Origin: an uncultured Eubacteriales bacterium
Lineage (GTDB): Bacteria; Bacillota; Clostridia; Oscillospirales; CAG-382
Direction of reading: 5' to 3'
Length of the DNA: 13,047 nucleotides
Assembly (NCBI GenBank): GCA_934446095.1
Contig: CAKSDR010000035.1
Location: 1 to 13,047, forward strand
How positions within the stretch are numbered: the first letter of the stretch is position 1; each line of letters starts with the position of its first letter. Under the pieces are notes generated by a model. The model was not told where the DNA came from. It worked only from the letters and a program-made list of their open reading frames with translations, and ran no database searches. Shown piece after piece: positions 1 to 8,678 of this stretch. The position numbers and the translations under genes are program-made.

Positions 1-406
1 GCTCAATTGCACCGCAGTTAAGACCATAGCCTTCCGAATCCCTTTTAGGTATGTAATATTCGACGTTTGCATTTTTCGACAAAAGATATCTGTATAAAAC
101 GCTGACGGATGTCACTCCGTCAACATCATAATCTCCGTATATAAGAATTTTTTCATTATTTTCAATTGCAAAATTTATTCTTTTTACCGCTTTATCCATG
201 TCGCGCAGCAGGTATGGCGAATAAAATTCCGCGTTTTCGGCATTCATAAACTTTTTTGCAAGTTCCGGAGTCGTAATATTTCTTATTACAAGAAGTTTTG
301 CGATTATTTCCGAACAGCCGATCCCTTCGCTTATTCTGCGGACAGCGTCAGTATCAATGTTTTCGTTTATATTCCAAATTTTTTCGTTTAGTATTGTAGG
401 TTTCAT
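1..406 (-). CDS. recJ: RecJ, single-stranded-DNA-specific 5'-3' exonuclease (N-terminal part, cut by the window edge)
   Basis: Reading leftward from the ATG at 406-404, the frame stays open to the window edge and gives 135 residues. They contain the DHH-family metal-binding motif DYDVDG at about residues 92-97, preceded by a hydrophobic strand (KILIYG) and followed by the YIPKRDSEGYGL block at about 119-130, which is typical of RecJ. RecJ degrades single-stranded DNA 5' to 3' in recombinational and mismatch repair, using Mn2+ or Mg2+ bound by the DHH and DHHA1 domains. Only the start of the DHH domain is visible; the DHHA1 and OB-fold parts lie outside. The gene begins 22 bases after the rseC-like stop, on the same strand, so it is probably the distal gene seen of the lepA operon. 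The Shine-Dalgarno is weak (GGA about 14 bases upstream), so it may depend on translation of the upstream gene. Family assignment is firm. Confidence 0.93.
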   Translation of the reverse strand, partial: MKPTILNEKIWNINENIDTDAVRRISEGIGCSEIIAKLLVIRNITTPELAKKFMNAENAEFYSPYLLRDMDKAVKRINFAIENNEKILIYGDYDVDGVTSVSVLYRYLLSKNANVEYYIPKRDSEGYGLNCGAIE

Positions 407-428
407 TGACAAGCAATTTTTCCAGAAT

Positions 429-863
429 TTATTCTTCCGAAAACTCCTTTATAATTTTTATGATCTTCACTTTATTGTTTTTTCTCAGTTTTTTGTTGAA
501 CAGAATACAAAAAAATATTTCAGACAAAATAAACGCTGCGAAAAATACAATATATACATCTGCCGGGTTTTTCAAAATCCCGTCTGCAACAATAAAAGCG
601 ATTATTGAAAATATCAGGGGAAGAACAAAAACGCAGAAAGATATGCCGAGTACTGATGATGTCGGGGAATAAATTTCTACAATATCTCCTGTCTTTGCAT
701 GAAGCGTATTCTGCGCTTCAACATTTATAACTCTGCAGGACGCGCACGAATTTTTCTCGGTGCAGTTGTTTTTATTTGAGCAGCCGGAACATGCGCTTAT
801 GCGTTCCACAGATACTGTGGCAACACCGTCCAAGACTGCCGTCACTTTGCCTTTCTGAATCAA
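429..863 (-). CDS. RseC/MucC-like (SoxR-reducing family) cysteine-rich membrane protein
   Basis: A 144-residue protein read from a TTG start; GGAAGTGGAAAATA lies just before the TTG and supplies the ribosome binding site. The N-terminal domain has five cysteines: C25-x2-C28-x5-C34-x5-C40-x2-C43. The first three match the CxxC-x5-C arrangement of RseC/MucC proteins, and the second CxxC is extra. Two hydrophobic segments follow, at about residues 72-97 and 102-123, then a lysine-rich tail, consistent with an inner-membrane protein with cytoplasmic ends. In Gram-negative bacteria RseC affects sigma-E and acts with Rnf proteins in reducing SoxR. In Clostridia its role is not established, and electron transfer or metal/Fe-S cluster binding is inference. 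It sits 18 bases after the FAD oxidoreductase and 22 bases before recJ, so it is probably co-transcribed with both. Family call is good; the function here is uncertain. Confidence 0.8.
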   Translation of the reverse strand: MIQKGKVTAVLDGVATVSVERISACSGCSNKNNCTEKNSCASCRVINVEAQNTLHAKTGDIVEIYSPTSSVLGISFCVFVLPLIFSIIAFIVADGILKNPADVYIVFFAAFILSEIFFCILFNKKLRKNNKVKIIKIIKEFSEE

Positions 864-881
864 TATTTTCCACTTCCAAAA

Positions 882-2516
882 TTAAATATAGTATTTTTTC
901 ATAAAAGAAACGGCGGCCTTGATGCCGTCAACCGCGGCGCTTGTGATTCCTCCCGCGTATCCCGCCCCTTCTCCGCACGGATATATCCCTGAATGTCTTT
1001 TGGAATTGTAATCCGCGTTTCTTAAAATTCTTACCGGAGAAGAAGTTCTTGTTTCAGGTGCCGTTAATATTGCGTCATCGCAGGAAAATCCTTTTATATT
1101 GCTCTCAAATTTTTGAAATCCGATTTTTAGCATATCATTTACAAAATCGGGAAATATCGGTTTTATATCGCACAGTTCGGTTTTTCCGGTATATGTCGGC
1201 AAAACCGAGCAAGGCTCGTTTTGTGAATTTCTTCCGAGAAAATATCCAAGAGTGCTTATCGGCGCCGAATTATCGTTTCCGGCAAGCAAAAACGCCTTTT
1301 TTTCTATATTATGCTGAAATTCGATTGCCTTTTCGGCAGAATTTCCAAAATCATGCTCACTTACCGAAACTGCAATTGCGGAATTTGCGTTTCTGCCGTT
1401 TCTTTGAGAGTAACTCATTCCGTTTGTGACTATTGTTCCGTTCTGCGAAGCGCTTGCCACAACAGTTCCTCCGGGGCACATGCAAAACGAATACACAGCC
1501 CGTTGCGGCGTGCGATATGAAAGAGTATATTCGGCATGCGAAAGCGCGGGACTGTCATAAAAATTTCCGTACATTGCCTTGTCGATATTTTCCTGAAGAT
1601 GCTCGATTCTGACACCGACCGAAAAAGGTTTCGGCGCAACGTCCATATCGTTCTTCATAAGCATTGAAAAACTGTCGCGTGCGCTGTGGCCAAGCGCCAA
1701 AAACAGCGCCTTGCATTCAAAATCTCCGGCAGATGTAGATATCTTTGAAATATTGCCGAAAGAATCATAAAATACCGACGTAAGTTTTGTGTTGAAAAAG
1801 ACCTGTCCGCCGAGTTCCTTTATTTTTTCTCTCATATTTTTAACGATAACACGCAGTTTATCCGTTCCTATATGCGGTTTTGCAATATTTAGGATTTTTC
1901 TGTCGGCGCCGAATTTTACAAAAGTTTCAAGAACATTTGAACACAGCGGATCATTTATTCTCGTGAGAAGTTTCCCGTCAGAAAAAGTACCTGCTCCCCC
2001 TTCCCCGAACTGAACATTTGATTCCTCGTCAAGAAGAGAATTTTTCCAGTAATTTTCAACGTCACAAACTCTTTTGTCAACATCCGAACCGCGCTCAAGA
2101 ACAATCGGACGAAAGCCATACATTGCAAGAAAGTATGCGCAAAACATTCCCGCAGGTCCGAATCCTGCAACGATCGGGCGCGAGGTAAATTTTTCTGTTC
2201 CATGGGTAAATTCAATATTGTCATCGCGCATAAATCCGAATCCGTCTTTCGAACAGAAGTGCAATACTTTTTCATAGTTTTTTTCGTCAACACAAACTTC
2301 AAAAATCACAGAATAAATAAAAAATATTTGATTTCTGTCGCGCGCGTCTACAGATTTTTTAAAAATATTAAAATTTTCCGCCGATATGATTTTTGCAAGA
2401 AACGATTTTGCAAAAATCGTTTTTGCTTTTACGAGAGCAGCCGAATCGTAATCATATTCGGCTTTTCTCAGAGCAATTTTTATATTTCTTATAACAATCC
2501 TATACTTGTTTTTCAT
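882..2516 (-). CDS. COG2509-type uncharacterised FAD-dependent dehydrogenase
   Basis: A 544-residue protein. About 110 N-terminal residues form a small alpha/beta domain typical of this family. A dinucleotide-binding fold follows, with GFGPAG at about residues 118-123 and an acidic strand end (VLERG) about 24 residues later. The block NVQFGEGGAGTFSDGKL starts at about 167, and the C-terminal FAD motif GEGAGYAGGITSAA closes the fold. These features match the NAD(P)/FAD-dependent proteins of COG2509; no reaction is assigned to the family, so substrate and partner are unknown. The chosen start is the ATG at 2516, just after the cdaR stop (TGA at 2523-2521). A TTG at 2540 in the same frame would add eight residues and overlap cdaR, but no ribosome binding site precedes it. 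The gene is inserted where glmM often follows cdaR in other Firmicutes. Family assignment is firm, function unknown. Confidence 0.88.
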   Translation of the reverse strand: MKNKYRIVIRNIKIALRKAEYDYDSAALVKAKTIFAKSFLAKIISAENFNIFKKSVDARDRNQIFFIYSVIFEVCVDEKNYEKVLHFCSKDGFGFMRDDNIEFTHGTEKFTSRPIVAGFGPAGMFCAYFLAMYGFRPIVLERGSDVDKRVCDVENYWKNSLLDEESNVQFGEGGAGTFSDGKLLTRINDPLCSNVLETFVKFGADRKILNIAKPHIGTDKLRVIVKNMREKIKELGGQVFFNTKLTSVFYDSFGNISKISTSAGDFECKALFLALGHSARDSFSMLMKNDMDVAPKPFSVGVRIEHLQENIDKAMYGNFYDSPALSHAEYTLSYRTPQRAVYSFCMCPGGTVVASASQNGTIVTNGMSYSQRNGRNANSAIAVSVSEHDFGNSAEKAIEFQHNIEKKAFLLAGNDNSAPISTLGYFLGRNSQNEPCSVLPTYTGKTELCDIKPIFPDFVNDMLKIGFQKFESNIKGFSCDDAILTAPETRTSSPVRILRNADYNSKRHSGIYPCGEGAGYAGGITSAAVDGIKAAVSFMKKYYI

Positions 2517-2520
2517 TTTT

Positions 2521-3831
2521 TCAACTGCCTGACGAAGCAAAAATATTTACAATGTATTTTTCGGAAGGGTCAGCGTACGCCTTTCTGCCGCCAAGGTCTA
2601 TTTTTACGCTGCATTCATTATTTCCGCTTTTAATTGACGCGGCGTCGACTTCCAAAGAGATATTGTCTTCGTTTATATCTTCAACATCGCTCTTTATTCC
2701 GCACAGAAGCACCGAAATGTTTTGCGTTCTGATTTCATATCTCATATTTTCATTTTTATTTACAAGTACAATCTTTTCGGAAGGAACGACAATAGTTTTC
2801 TCAAAATAATCATAGATATCTATTTTCACTTCGCACTTTTCCGAACTTCCATACAACGAAACTCCGTCGGGCATATTATACCCTGTTTCTATAACGGCGG
2901 ATCCGTTTATCTTTTTCATGCTGACAGCCTTTGTTTTTATATATTCTGTCGACTGAACGCTGTCAACGCTGCCTTTTATTACGACTGTTTTGGGAGTAAC
3001 TTCTATATTTGCGTCATTTTCGCCGAAAACATTATCGGTAATTTCAGCCTTTACTGGAACTTCCTTGATTTTATATACCGGCACGCTCACGTCGATTTCC
3101 GAAATATCTGTCTTTATATACGGGTTTTCAACTTTTGTTCCGTCTTTTGAAATGAGTTCGATTTTTTCGCGGACCTTTACCGATTTATCTATTATTCCGA
3201 GCGAAACATTTACAAGCGCATGGGAAATATCGCGAACTTTTTCTTCGGGGCCCGTAACCGAAACAAATTCGCTTGAAGGAATAAGGTTCCCTATTATAAG
3301 ATTTTCGTTGTCGTTTGTTCCGCCTGTATACGAGGTTTTGATTTCTACCTGCTTTGTTATTGTTTTGTCAACATACACATAAATACTGCCCGGAGTGATT
3401 TTTTGGGCGGCGGTGTTCGGCGGAGTAGACACCACAATATTTAAAAGATAATCGCCGGCACTTTGTATCCCGGACAAATCGACATATGCGGAAATATTGC
3501 CGGCCCGTATTTTATTGATATCACTTTTCCTGCCGGCAAGTACAACATCGACGTAATTGTCATACCCGGACACTACCGAAAGTCCGTCCTGCATGGAAGA
3601 AACGTTCAAAAGATTTACGGGCACCTTTGAAAATGTTTTCTCAAAGGTCGTTCCCTGAAGATCGATAACATAAAACCAAAGAATTATGGCGGCAAAAACG
3701 CAAAGGGCCTTTGCGACAATATCTTTTGTGAAAATGTCCTTTATGCGTTTTTTTGATTCCCTTTCCGATATTTTATATGACGGAAGGCCGCCGCGTATTT
3801 TTTTTAAAAGATTTTTAAAAATATTTTTCAT
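2521..3831 (-). CDS. cdaR: CdaR (YbbR-domain protein), regulator of the diadenylate cyclase
   Basis: A 436-residue protein with a basic cytoplasmic N-terminus (about residues 1-36), one membrane segment at about 38-57 (ALCVFAAIILWFYVIDLQG), and an extracytoplasmic part made of about four YbbR-like beta repeats (roughly 62-150, 155-245, 250-340 and 345-432). The repeats recur with elements such as KVPVNLLNVSS, VSVTGPEEKV, KTVVIKGSVDSV and KEVPVKAEI. In Bacillus and Listeria, CdaR binds and modulates the membrane cyclase CdaA from outside the membrane; the same role is inferred here from the adjacency. The ATG overlaps the cdaA stop (ATGA) and is preceded by a strong Shine-Dalgarno, AAAGGGAGG at 3838-3846, six bases upstream. 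Translation is therefore coupled to cdaA. The end lies four bases before the most likely start of the next gene. Confidence 0.92.
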   Translation of the reverse strand: MKNIFKNLLKKIRGGLPSYKISERESKKRIKDIFTKDIVAKALCVFAAIILWFYVIDLQGTTFEKTFSKVPVNLLNVSSMQDGLSVVSGYDNYVDVVLAGRKSDINKIRAGNISAYVDLSGIQSAGDYLLNIVVSTPPNTAAQKITPGSIYVYVDKTITKQVEIKTSYTGGTNDNENLIIGNLIPSSEFVSVTGPEEKVRDISHALVNVSLGIIDKSVKVREKIELISKDGTKVENPYIKTDISEIDVSVPVYKIKEVPVKAEITDNVFGENDANIEVTPKTVVIKGSVDSVQSTEYIKTKAVSMKKINGSAVIETGYNMPDGVSLYGSSEKCEVKIDIYDYFEKTIVVPSEKIVLVNKNENMRYEIRTQNISVLLCGIKSDVEDINEDNISLEVDAASIKSGNNECSVKIDLGGRKAYADPSEKYIVNIFASSGS

Positions 3832-4682
3832 TGCGGTCCTCCCTTTGCTTTTTCTGTCTTTCCGGATATGCCGCTGTTTTCTTTATCCGACAGAAAATAT
3901 CCTTTGATGGTTTTTTTGAAGGTATTCTTATCATAGTCCCTTGTAAGGTGACCGTCGCATGCGATAGAAACGGTTCCCGTTTCCTCGGAAACAACCGCTA
4001 CAATCGCGTCTGAATTTTCACTCATTCCGATTGCGGCTCTGTGACGTGTACCGAGATCTTTTATAATATCATTGTTCATTGAAAGCGGCAAAAAGCATCC
4101 GGCGGAATAGAACCTATTGTTTCTGACAATAAGCGCTCCGTCGTGCAGAGGTGCTTTATTGAAGAAAATATTCTTCATAAGGTATGCGCTCGGCACAGCA
4201 TCAATAATAGTTCCGGTTTTGATAACATCTCCGAGTTTTGTGGTTCTTTCAAAAACCACAAGCGCTCCCGTTTTTGATTCGGAAAAATCAAACACCGCGT
4301 CTGCAACAGCGTCTATACACTTAACGGTGCCCGATATGTACATACCGTCTTTTTTCTTTTTTCCGATAAACGAAGTTCCGCCCATTTTTTCAAGAAAAGA
4401 ACGGAGTTCGGACTGAAACAGTATCACAAGCCCTATAATTCCGGCCTGAAGAACTTTTTCAATTAAAAAGTTCAGCGCCTGCATGTTAAGCACGCTGCTT
4501 ACAAGCATAAGCATTATTACAACAAGTACTCCGAGAGCAAGCCGTCCTGCCCTTCTGTCGCGCACAAACTTATATGTATAATAAAGTATAACAGATACAA
4601 TGATTATATCCATAACATCAAAGAAGTTCATGCTCATAAACTGATTTATAATATAATCAAACATGGCTTTTACATATTCCAT
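3828..4682 (-). CDS. cdaA: CdaA (DacA), membrane diadenylate cyclase making cyclic di-AMP
   Basis: A 284-residue protein with three predicted membrane helices at about residues 22-40, 47-67 and 77-93, a short amphipathic linker, and a DisA_N/DAC cyclase domain at about 110-262. The catalytic motifs are intact: DGA at 181-183 (metal and ATP binding, within PLHDGALIVRNN) and GTRHRAAIGMSE at 211-222, followed by the glutamates in VVSEETG. The enzyme condenses two ATP into c-di-AMP, an essential second messenger controlling potassium and osmolyte transport and cell-wall balance in Firmicutes. The start at 4682 has a GAGGCG site about 11 bases upstream, which overlaps the end of birA; the ATG at residue 7 has no site. 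CdaR follows with a 4-base overlap. The tail after about residue 265 is polar and rich in Lys, Ser and Gly and probably disordered. Confidence 0.95.
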   Translation of the reverse strand: MEYVKAMFDYIINQFMSMNFFDVMDIIIVSVILYYTYKFVRDRRAGRLALGVLVVIMLMLVSSVLNMQALNFLIEKVLQAGIIGLVILFQSELRSFLEKMGGTSFIGKKKKDGMYISGTVKCIDAVADAVFDFSESKTGALVVFERTTKLGDVIKTGTIIDAVPSAYLMKNIFFNKAPLHDGALIVRNNRFYSAGCFLPLSMNNDIIKDLGTRHRAAIGMSENSDAIVAVVSEETGTVSIACDGHLTRDYDKNTFKKTIKGYFLSDKENSGISGKTEKAKGGPQ

Positions 4683-4687
4683 TTACT

Positions 4688-5515
4688 TTACTTCGCCTCA
4701 CTTTCATGTGCTTTGAGTTTTGTGCTTACCTCTCCCGTCCTTAATATTTCGGACGTGCCGTTTTCGTAGTTTACATACAAGGAAGCGTTGTCGTCAATTC
4801 CGATAACCTTCGCCGGAATTTCATTTTCTCCTTTGATAACGTAAATATCTTTATTGATAAGTATCGAACGGTTTCTGTATTCGTCTATAATTTTTTTCCT
4901 CGAAATCTTTTTTTTAAACAGATACTTTTCAAGTTCGTTTACAATTTCCGCACAAAGTATATTTTTATTTATATACTTATCGGTATGTTCGCTTAGAGAC
5001 GTAGCAATATTTTTTGCGTCGCCCGTAAAATAGACATTTTTGGTTTCAACATTGACGCCTATGCCGAGTATTATGTAGTCCTGCTTGTTCTTTTCGGAAA
5101 TTCTCTCTGCGAGTATTCCGCAGACTTTTTTGTCGCCGCAGTAAATATCGTTTACCCATTTTATGCCGAGGCCGCAAATATCTGTTAGTTTTTCAATCGC
5201 GTGTATAACGCACAGCGCAGTTTTTACGGTTATAAAGTCAGGTTCGTTTATTGTCTGTCCGACTTTAAACACGATACTCATGTAAAGCCCGCCGTACGGC
5301 GAAATAAACGTTTTTCCAAGCCTTCCCCTGCCGTTCGACTGAGTATTTGCAACGATCAGCGTTCCGTCATCAAAAATATCCAAAAGTCCTTTTGCATAAA
5401 GATTGGTAGAACCTACTTCACCCAAAACAACAACAGATTTACCGAAAGTATCCGTATTCAAATTTTCTGAAATTTCCGATAGCGACAAATCAATGCCGGA
5501 ACTTTCTTTTTTCAA
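4688..5515 (-). CDS. birA: BirA, biotin--[acetyl-CoA-carboxylase] ligase without a DNA-binding domain
   Basis: The protein has 275 residues from the TTG at 5515. It is a group I biotin-protein ligase: the BPL/LplA catalytic domain begins near the N-terminus (LGEVGSTNLYAK, about residues 31-42) and there is no winged-helix repressor domain. Visible motifs are the biotinyl-AMP loop GRGRLG (about 62-67), the lysine motif KWVND (about 119-123), VCGILAE (about 131-137) and GIGVNV (about 151-156). A C-terminal SH3-like domain follows (about 225-265). It makes biotinyl-5'-AMP from biotin and ATP and attaches biotin to carboxylase carrier proteins. Start choice: AAAGGAGG at 5525-5532 touches the TTG at 5524 but is 9 bases from the TTG at 5515, so the latter is favoured. 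Without the HTH it is not expected to repress biotin genes. It stops 5 bases before cdaA. Confidence 0.92.
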   Translation of the reverse strand: MKKESSGIDLSLSEISENLNTDTFGKSVVVLGEVGSTNLYAKGLLDIFDDGTLIVANTQSNGRGRLGKTFISPYGGLYMSIVFKVGQTINEPDFITVKTALCVIHAIEKLTDICGLGIKWVNDIYCGDKKVCGILAERISEKNKQDYIILGIGVNVETKNVYFTGDAKNIATSLSEHTDKYINKNILCAEIVNELEKYLFKKKISRKKIIDEYRNRSILINKDIYVIKGENEIPAKVIGIDDNASLYVNYENGTSEILRTGEVSTKLKAHESEAK

Positions 5516-5524
5516 TTGTACCAA

Positions 5525-5532
5525 CCTCCTTT
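5525..5532 (-). promoter_or_regulatory. Strong Shine-Dalgarno that decides the birA start
   Basis: On the minus strand this reads AAAGGAGG. It directly abuts the first in-frame TTG (5524-5522), a spacing of zero that would not work well, and lies nine bases upstream of the second in-frame TTG (5515-5513), a normal spacing. It therefore supports a TTG start at 5515. Confidence 0.8.
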
Positions 5533-5547
5533 ATAAATACTTATCGG

Positions 5548-6714
5548 TTATATTCCCGGTATATTCAAATCAAAGTCAATTATTCTTGAAAGTATATAAT
5601 TTGATACGTACATTCCCTGAACCGAAAAAGCGTATCCCTTATTTGTTCTTACAATATGTCCCGATTTTAAAAACGGCAGGATTCTGTTAAAATATATGCT
5701 GTCAAAAGTTCTTCCGAATCTTTTGTAAAATGCATCGCAGTCAATTCCGTCGGAAAGTCTGAACCTGAGCATAACATATTCCGCAGCCATAGCGCTTGCC
5801 GGAATATCTATATAATCTCCAAGAATGCTTTCTCCGTCAGAATTTTTTGAAAATGCGCCAAGATACAGATCGAGATTCTTTTTAAATGAAAATCTCTTCC
5901 CGCCGAAATACGAATGCGCACCGGGACCGAGTCCCAAATATTCCTCGCAGTCCCAGTATTTTATATTATGTCTGCAATATCTGTCCTTTTTTGCAAAATT
6001 TGATATTTCATACTGGTAATATCCGCATTCTCTCAGAAGGTTTACGGAAGAAAAGTACATCTCACTGTCACAAGATTCGTTGGGAAGATTAAGTTCGTCT
6101 TTTATATCAAAAAATGGAGTTCCTTCCTCAAGAGTAAGACCGTATAAAGATATATGTTCGGGATTAAGTTTTAATGCGGTATTGAGATTTTCAAGCGCTC
6201 CCGCAATGTTCTGATCCGGAAGACCGAACATTATATCAAGGCTGATATTTTCAAATCCCGCTTTTCTGGCGTCGCTTACCGCGGCAAAATTATCATTTAC
6301 ACTGTGTATCCTTCCGCAGCGGGAAAGGTCGGCTTCTGCAAAACTTTGCGTTCCGATGCTCAGCCTGTTTATTCCGGCTTTTCTGTACGCTTTTAGTTTT
6401 TTAAGGTCAATCGTACCGGGATTTACCTCGGCGGAAATTTCGGCATTTTTTGCTACGCCAAAACACGAATATATTTTTTTAAGAAGCGTGTTCATATGCT
6501 TTTCGCTCAAAAGCGAAGGCGTTCCTCCTCCGAGGTATATTGTATCAACCGTATATTGCCTGGTCTGACATTTATACTCATCAATGTGGGAACATAACGC
6601 CGAAATATATTTTTCAATCAATTCATCGTCTTTGCAGGGAACCGAGAAAAAGTCACAATATGCGCATTTGCTTATGCAAAACGGAATATGAATATATAAT
6701 CCGAGTTTTTTCAT
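5548..6714 (-). CDS. hemW: HemW, radical SAM heme chaperone (formerly coproporphyrinogen oxidase-like)
   Basis: A 388-residue radical SAM protein. The [4Fe-4S] cluster motif is C13-x3-C17-x2-C20 (PFCISKCAYCDFF). The position two residues after C20 is Phe rather than the extra Cys of the HemN CxxxCxxCxC pattern, which points to HemW. The SAM-binding motif GGGTPS is at about 62-67, followed by SIGTQSF and the blocks YEISNFAK, RHNIKYWD and LGLGPGAHSY that are characteristic of HemW, and a C-terminal winged-helix-like HemN_C domain. HemW binds heme and is implicated in delivering it to respiratory enzymes; many Clostridia carry it without obvious heme synthesis, so its client here is unknown. AAAGGGGATAAAA precedes the ATG. 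It follows lepA by 25 bases, a common arrangement in Firmicutes, and birA begins 32 bases after its stop. Confidence 0.94.
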   Translation of the reverse strand: MKKLGLYIHIPFCISKCAYCDFFSVPCKDDELIEKYISALCSHIDEYKCQTRQYTVDTIYLGGGTPSLLSEKHMNTLLKKIYSCFGVAKNAEISAEVNPGTIDLKKLKAYRKAGINRLSIGTQSFAEADLSRCGRIHSVNDNFAAVSDARKAGFENISLDIMFGLPDQNIAGALENLNTALKLNPEHISLYGLTLEEGTPFFDIKDELNLPNESCDSEMYFSSVNLLRECGYYQYEISNFAKKDRYCRHNIKYWDCEEYLGLGPGAHSYFGGKRFSFKKNLDLYLGAFSKNSDGESILGDYIDIPASAMAAEYVMLRFRLSDGIDCDAFYKRFGRTFDSIYFNRILPFLKSGHIVRTNKGYAFSVQGMYVSNYILSRIIDFDLNIPGI

Positions 6715-6739
6715 TTTTATCCCCTTTCCGGCAAAGTCC

Positions 6740-8548
6740 TTATTCGTCGAGTTTCAGTACCGCCATGAATGCTTCCTGCGGAACTTCTACACTTCCGAAA
6801 GAACGCATTCGTTTCTTGCCTTCTTTTTGCTTTTCAAGCAGTTTTTTCTTTCTTGTAATATCTCCGCCGTAACATTTTGCAAGAACGTCTTTTCTGAGAG
6901 CCCTTACCGTTTCGCGCGCTATTACCTTTCCTCCGATTGCCGCCTGTATCGGTATTTCAAACAGTTGGCGCGGAATATTGTCTTTTAATTTTTCAACGAT
7001 TCTTCTTGCTCTCGCATAGGCTTTATCCGAGTGAACTATAAAAGACAATGCGTCAACCGTTTCTCCGTTTAAGAGAATATCAAGTTTTACAAGCGACGAC
7101 TTTTCATATCCAGAAAGGTCGTAGTCAAGAGAAGCGTATCCCTTGCTTCTTGATTTCAACGCGTCGAAGAAATCATACACGATTTCATTGAGCGGAAGTA
7201 TATAGTGAAGTTCCGCCCTTGAAGTATCAAGGTATTTCATGTCTTTAAAGACTCCGCGCCTGTCCTGGCAAAGTTCCATTATTCCTCCGATGTATTCTAC
7301 GGGAGAAATAATATTTGCCTTAACGATAGGCTCGCTCGCATAATCCATCTCGTCTCCCGACGGAAACTTTGTCGGGTTGTCTATATAATATTCTTCTCCG
7401 TTAGTTTTATTTATTTTATAAATAACGCTCGGAGCCGTTGTTATAAGGTCAAGATTAAATTCTCTTTCAAGCCTTTCTTCGATAATTTCCATATGCAAAA
7501 GCCCCAAAAATCCGCACCTGAAGCCGAATCCCAAGGCAACTGATGTTTCGGGTTCAAAAGTAAGAGAGGCGTCATTCAGACATAATTTCTCAAGCGCGTC
7601 GCGAAGATCTCCATACTTTGCGCCGTCGGCGGGATAAATTCCGCTGAATACGACGGGAAGGGCTTTTTTGAAGCCCTGCAAAGGTTCTGCGGCAGGGTTT
7701 TCCGCAAGCGTTACCGTATCTCCGACTCTTGTATCAGACACGGTTTTTATTGCCGCCGTGATATAGCCTACCTCGCCTGCACTTAGATTATTTGTCTTTT
7801 CAAGTCCGAAAGGTCTTAAAACCCCGACTTCCGTTGCCTCATACGTAACTCCGTTTGACATCATTTTTATCACATCTCCGGCTTTCACGCAGCCGTCAAA
7901 CACTCTTATATATACGACAACTCCGCGGTACGAGTCATAATATGAGTCGAAAATCAAAGCTTTCAGCGGTGCGCGAAAATCGCCTTTCGGAGCAGGAATA
8001 TTCTCAACTATGCCGTCAAGCACGTCTTTTATATTAAGACCTGTTTTTGCGGAAACACACGGAACATTATCCGCAGGTATGCCGATTATTTCTTCGATTT
8101 CTTTTTTAACTTTTTCAATATCCGCGCTCGGCAGATCAATTTTATTTATTACCGGAAGTATCTCAAGGTCATTATCTATCGCAAGATATGCGTTCGCAAG
8201 AGTCTGCGCTTCAATTCCCTGAGTTGCGTCAACCACCAAAAGCGCGCCCTCGCACGCTTTGAGCGAACGCGACACCTCGTAATTAAAATCAACGTGACCG
8301 GGAGTATCGATGAGATTGAATTCGTAGTTTTCATTTTTATATTTGTAATCAAGTTTTACGGCTCTCGCTTTTATCGTAATTCCGCGTTCTCTTTCAAGAT
8401 CCATGTTGTCAAGAAGTTGGTCTTCCATTTCTCTTTTCTCAACGGTATCCGTAAATTCAAGAATTCTGTCGGCAAGAGTCGACTTGCCATGGTCTATATG
8501 TGCAATTATGCAAAAATTTCTTATATGTGATAAATCTTTATCTGACAT
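6740..8548 (-). CDS. lepA: LepA / EF4, ribosomal back-translocase GTPase
   Basis: A 602-residue translational GTPase of normal family length. G motifs are AHIDHGKST (P-loop, about residues 16-24), ERGITIKA (switch I, about 53-60), DTPGHVDF (G3) and NKIDLP (G4). EF-G-like domains II, III and V follow, with the LepA-specific C-terminal domain near the end ([22 protein letters not shown] region). EF4 acts on the ribosome, where it affects initiation and back-translocation, mainly under ionic or cold stress. Two consecutive ATGs are possible. GGAGG at 8554-8558 is only two bases from the first (8551) but five from the second (8548), and family members usually begin MS-x-x-x-I-RNF, so the second is chosen. 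It is the first gene of the leftward operon, with a sigma-A promoter about 60 bases upstream. Confidence 0.96.
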   Translation of the reverse strand: MSDKDLSHIRNFCIIAHIDHGKSTLADRILEFTDTVEKREMEDQLLDNMDLERERGITIKARAVKLDYKYKNENYEFNLIDTPGHVDFNYEVSRSLKACEGALLVVDATQGIEAQTLANAYLAIDNDLEILPVINKIDLPSADIEKVKKEIEEIIGIPADNVPCVSAKTGLNIKDVLDGIVENIPAPKGDFRAPLKALIFDSYYDSYRGVVVYIRVFDGCVKAGDVIKMMSNGVTYEATEVGVLRPFGLEKTNNLSAGEVGYITAAIKTVSDTRVGDTVTLAENPAAEPLQGFKKALPVVFSGIYPADGAKYGDLRDALEKLCLNDASLTFEPETSVALGFGFRCGFLGLLHMEIIEERLEREFNLDLITTAPSVIYKINKTNGEEYYIDNPTKFPSGDEMDYASEPIVKANIISPVEYIGGIMELCQDRRGVFKDMKYLDTSRAELHYILPLNEIVYDFFDALKSRSKGYASLDYDLSGYEKSSLVKLDILLNGETVDALSFIVHSDKAYARARRIVEKLKDNIPRQLFEIPIQAAIGGKVIARETVRALRKDVLAKCYGGDITRKKKLLEKQKEGKKRMRSFGSVEVPQEAFMAVLKLDE

Positions 8549-8610
8549 CATTTCCTCCGTGAGGTTTCATAAAATAATAATAAATACCCAAAATAACAAT
8601 TATTCATATT

Positions 8611-8639
8611 ATTTTACTACAATTTTAAGATTTAATCAA
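8611..8639 (-). promoter_or_regulatory. Sigma-A promoter for the lepA operon
   Basis: On the minus strand TTGATT (8639-8634) and TAAAAT (8616-8611) are separated by exactly 17 bases. The start of transcription would be near 8604, giving a leader of about 55 bases before lepA. The leader contains the lepA ribosome binding site (GGAGG at 8558-8554). No riboswitch-like structure is visible in so short a leader. Confidence 0.7.
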
Positions 8640-8678
8640 TAGATTAACGACAAATAATATTAAAATTTCTCATCTCTA

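Noticed and set aside
2400..2422. Ten-base inverted repeat (AAACGATTTT, GCA, AAAATCGTTT) followed by a short T run on the plus strand, resembling a terminator.
   Set aside because: It lies inside the COG2509 coding region, antisense to it, and arises from coding of the repeated residues AK-x-x-x-AK. No plus-strand gene ends there, and on the coding strand the T run is short.
2202..3150. Several plus-strand open frames of 85-143 codons opposite the COG2509 gene and cdaR.
   Set aside because: Phe-, Tyr- and Cys-rich composition typical of antisense reading, no ribosome binding sites, and fully covered by confident minus-strand genes.
4688..5515. Possibility that birA also represses biotin genes.
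   Set aside because: The catalytic domain starts within the first 35 residues, so no winged-helix DNA-binding domain is present.
8538..8570. Ten-codon minus-strand frame ([10 protein letters not shown]) overlapping the lepA start, and a 4-bp CCUC/GAGG hairpin over its ribosome site.
   Set aside because: No ribosome binding site precedes the short frame and the stem is too short to be convincing; both can arise by chance around a GGAGG.
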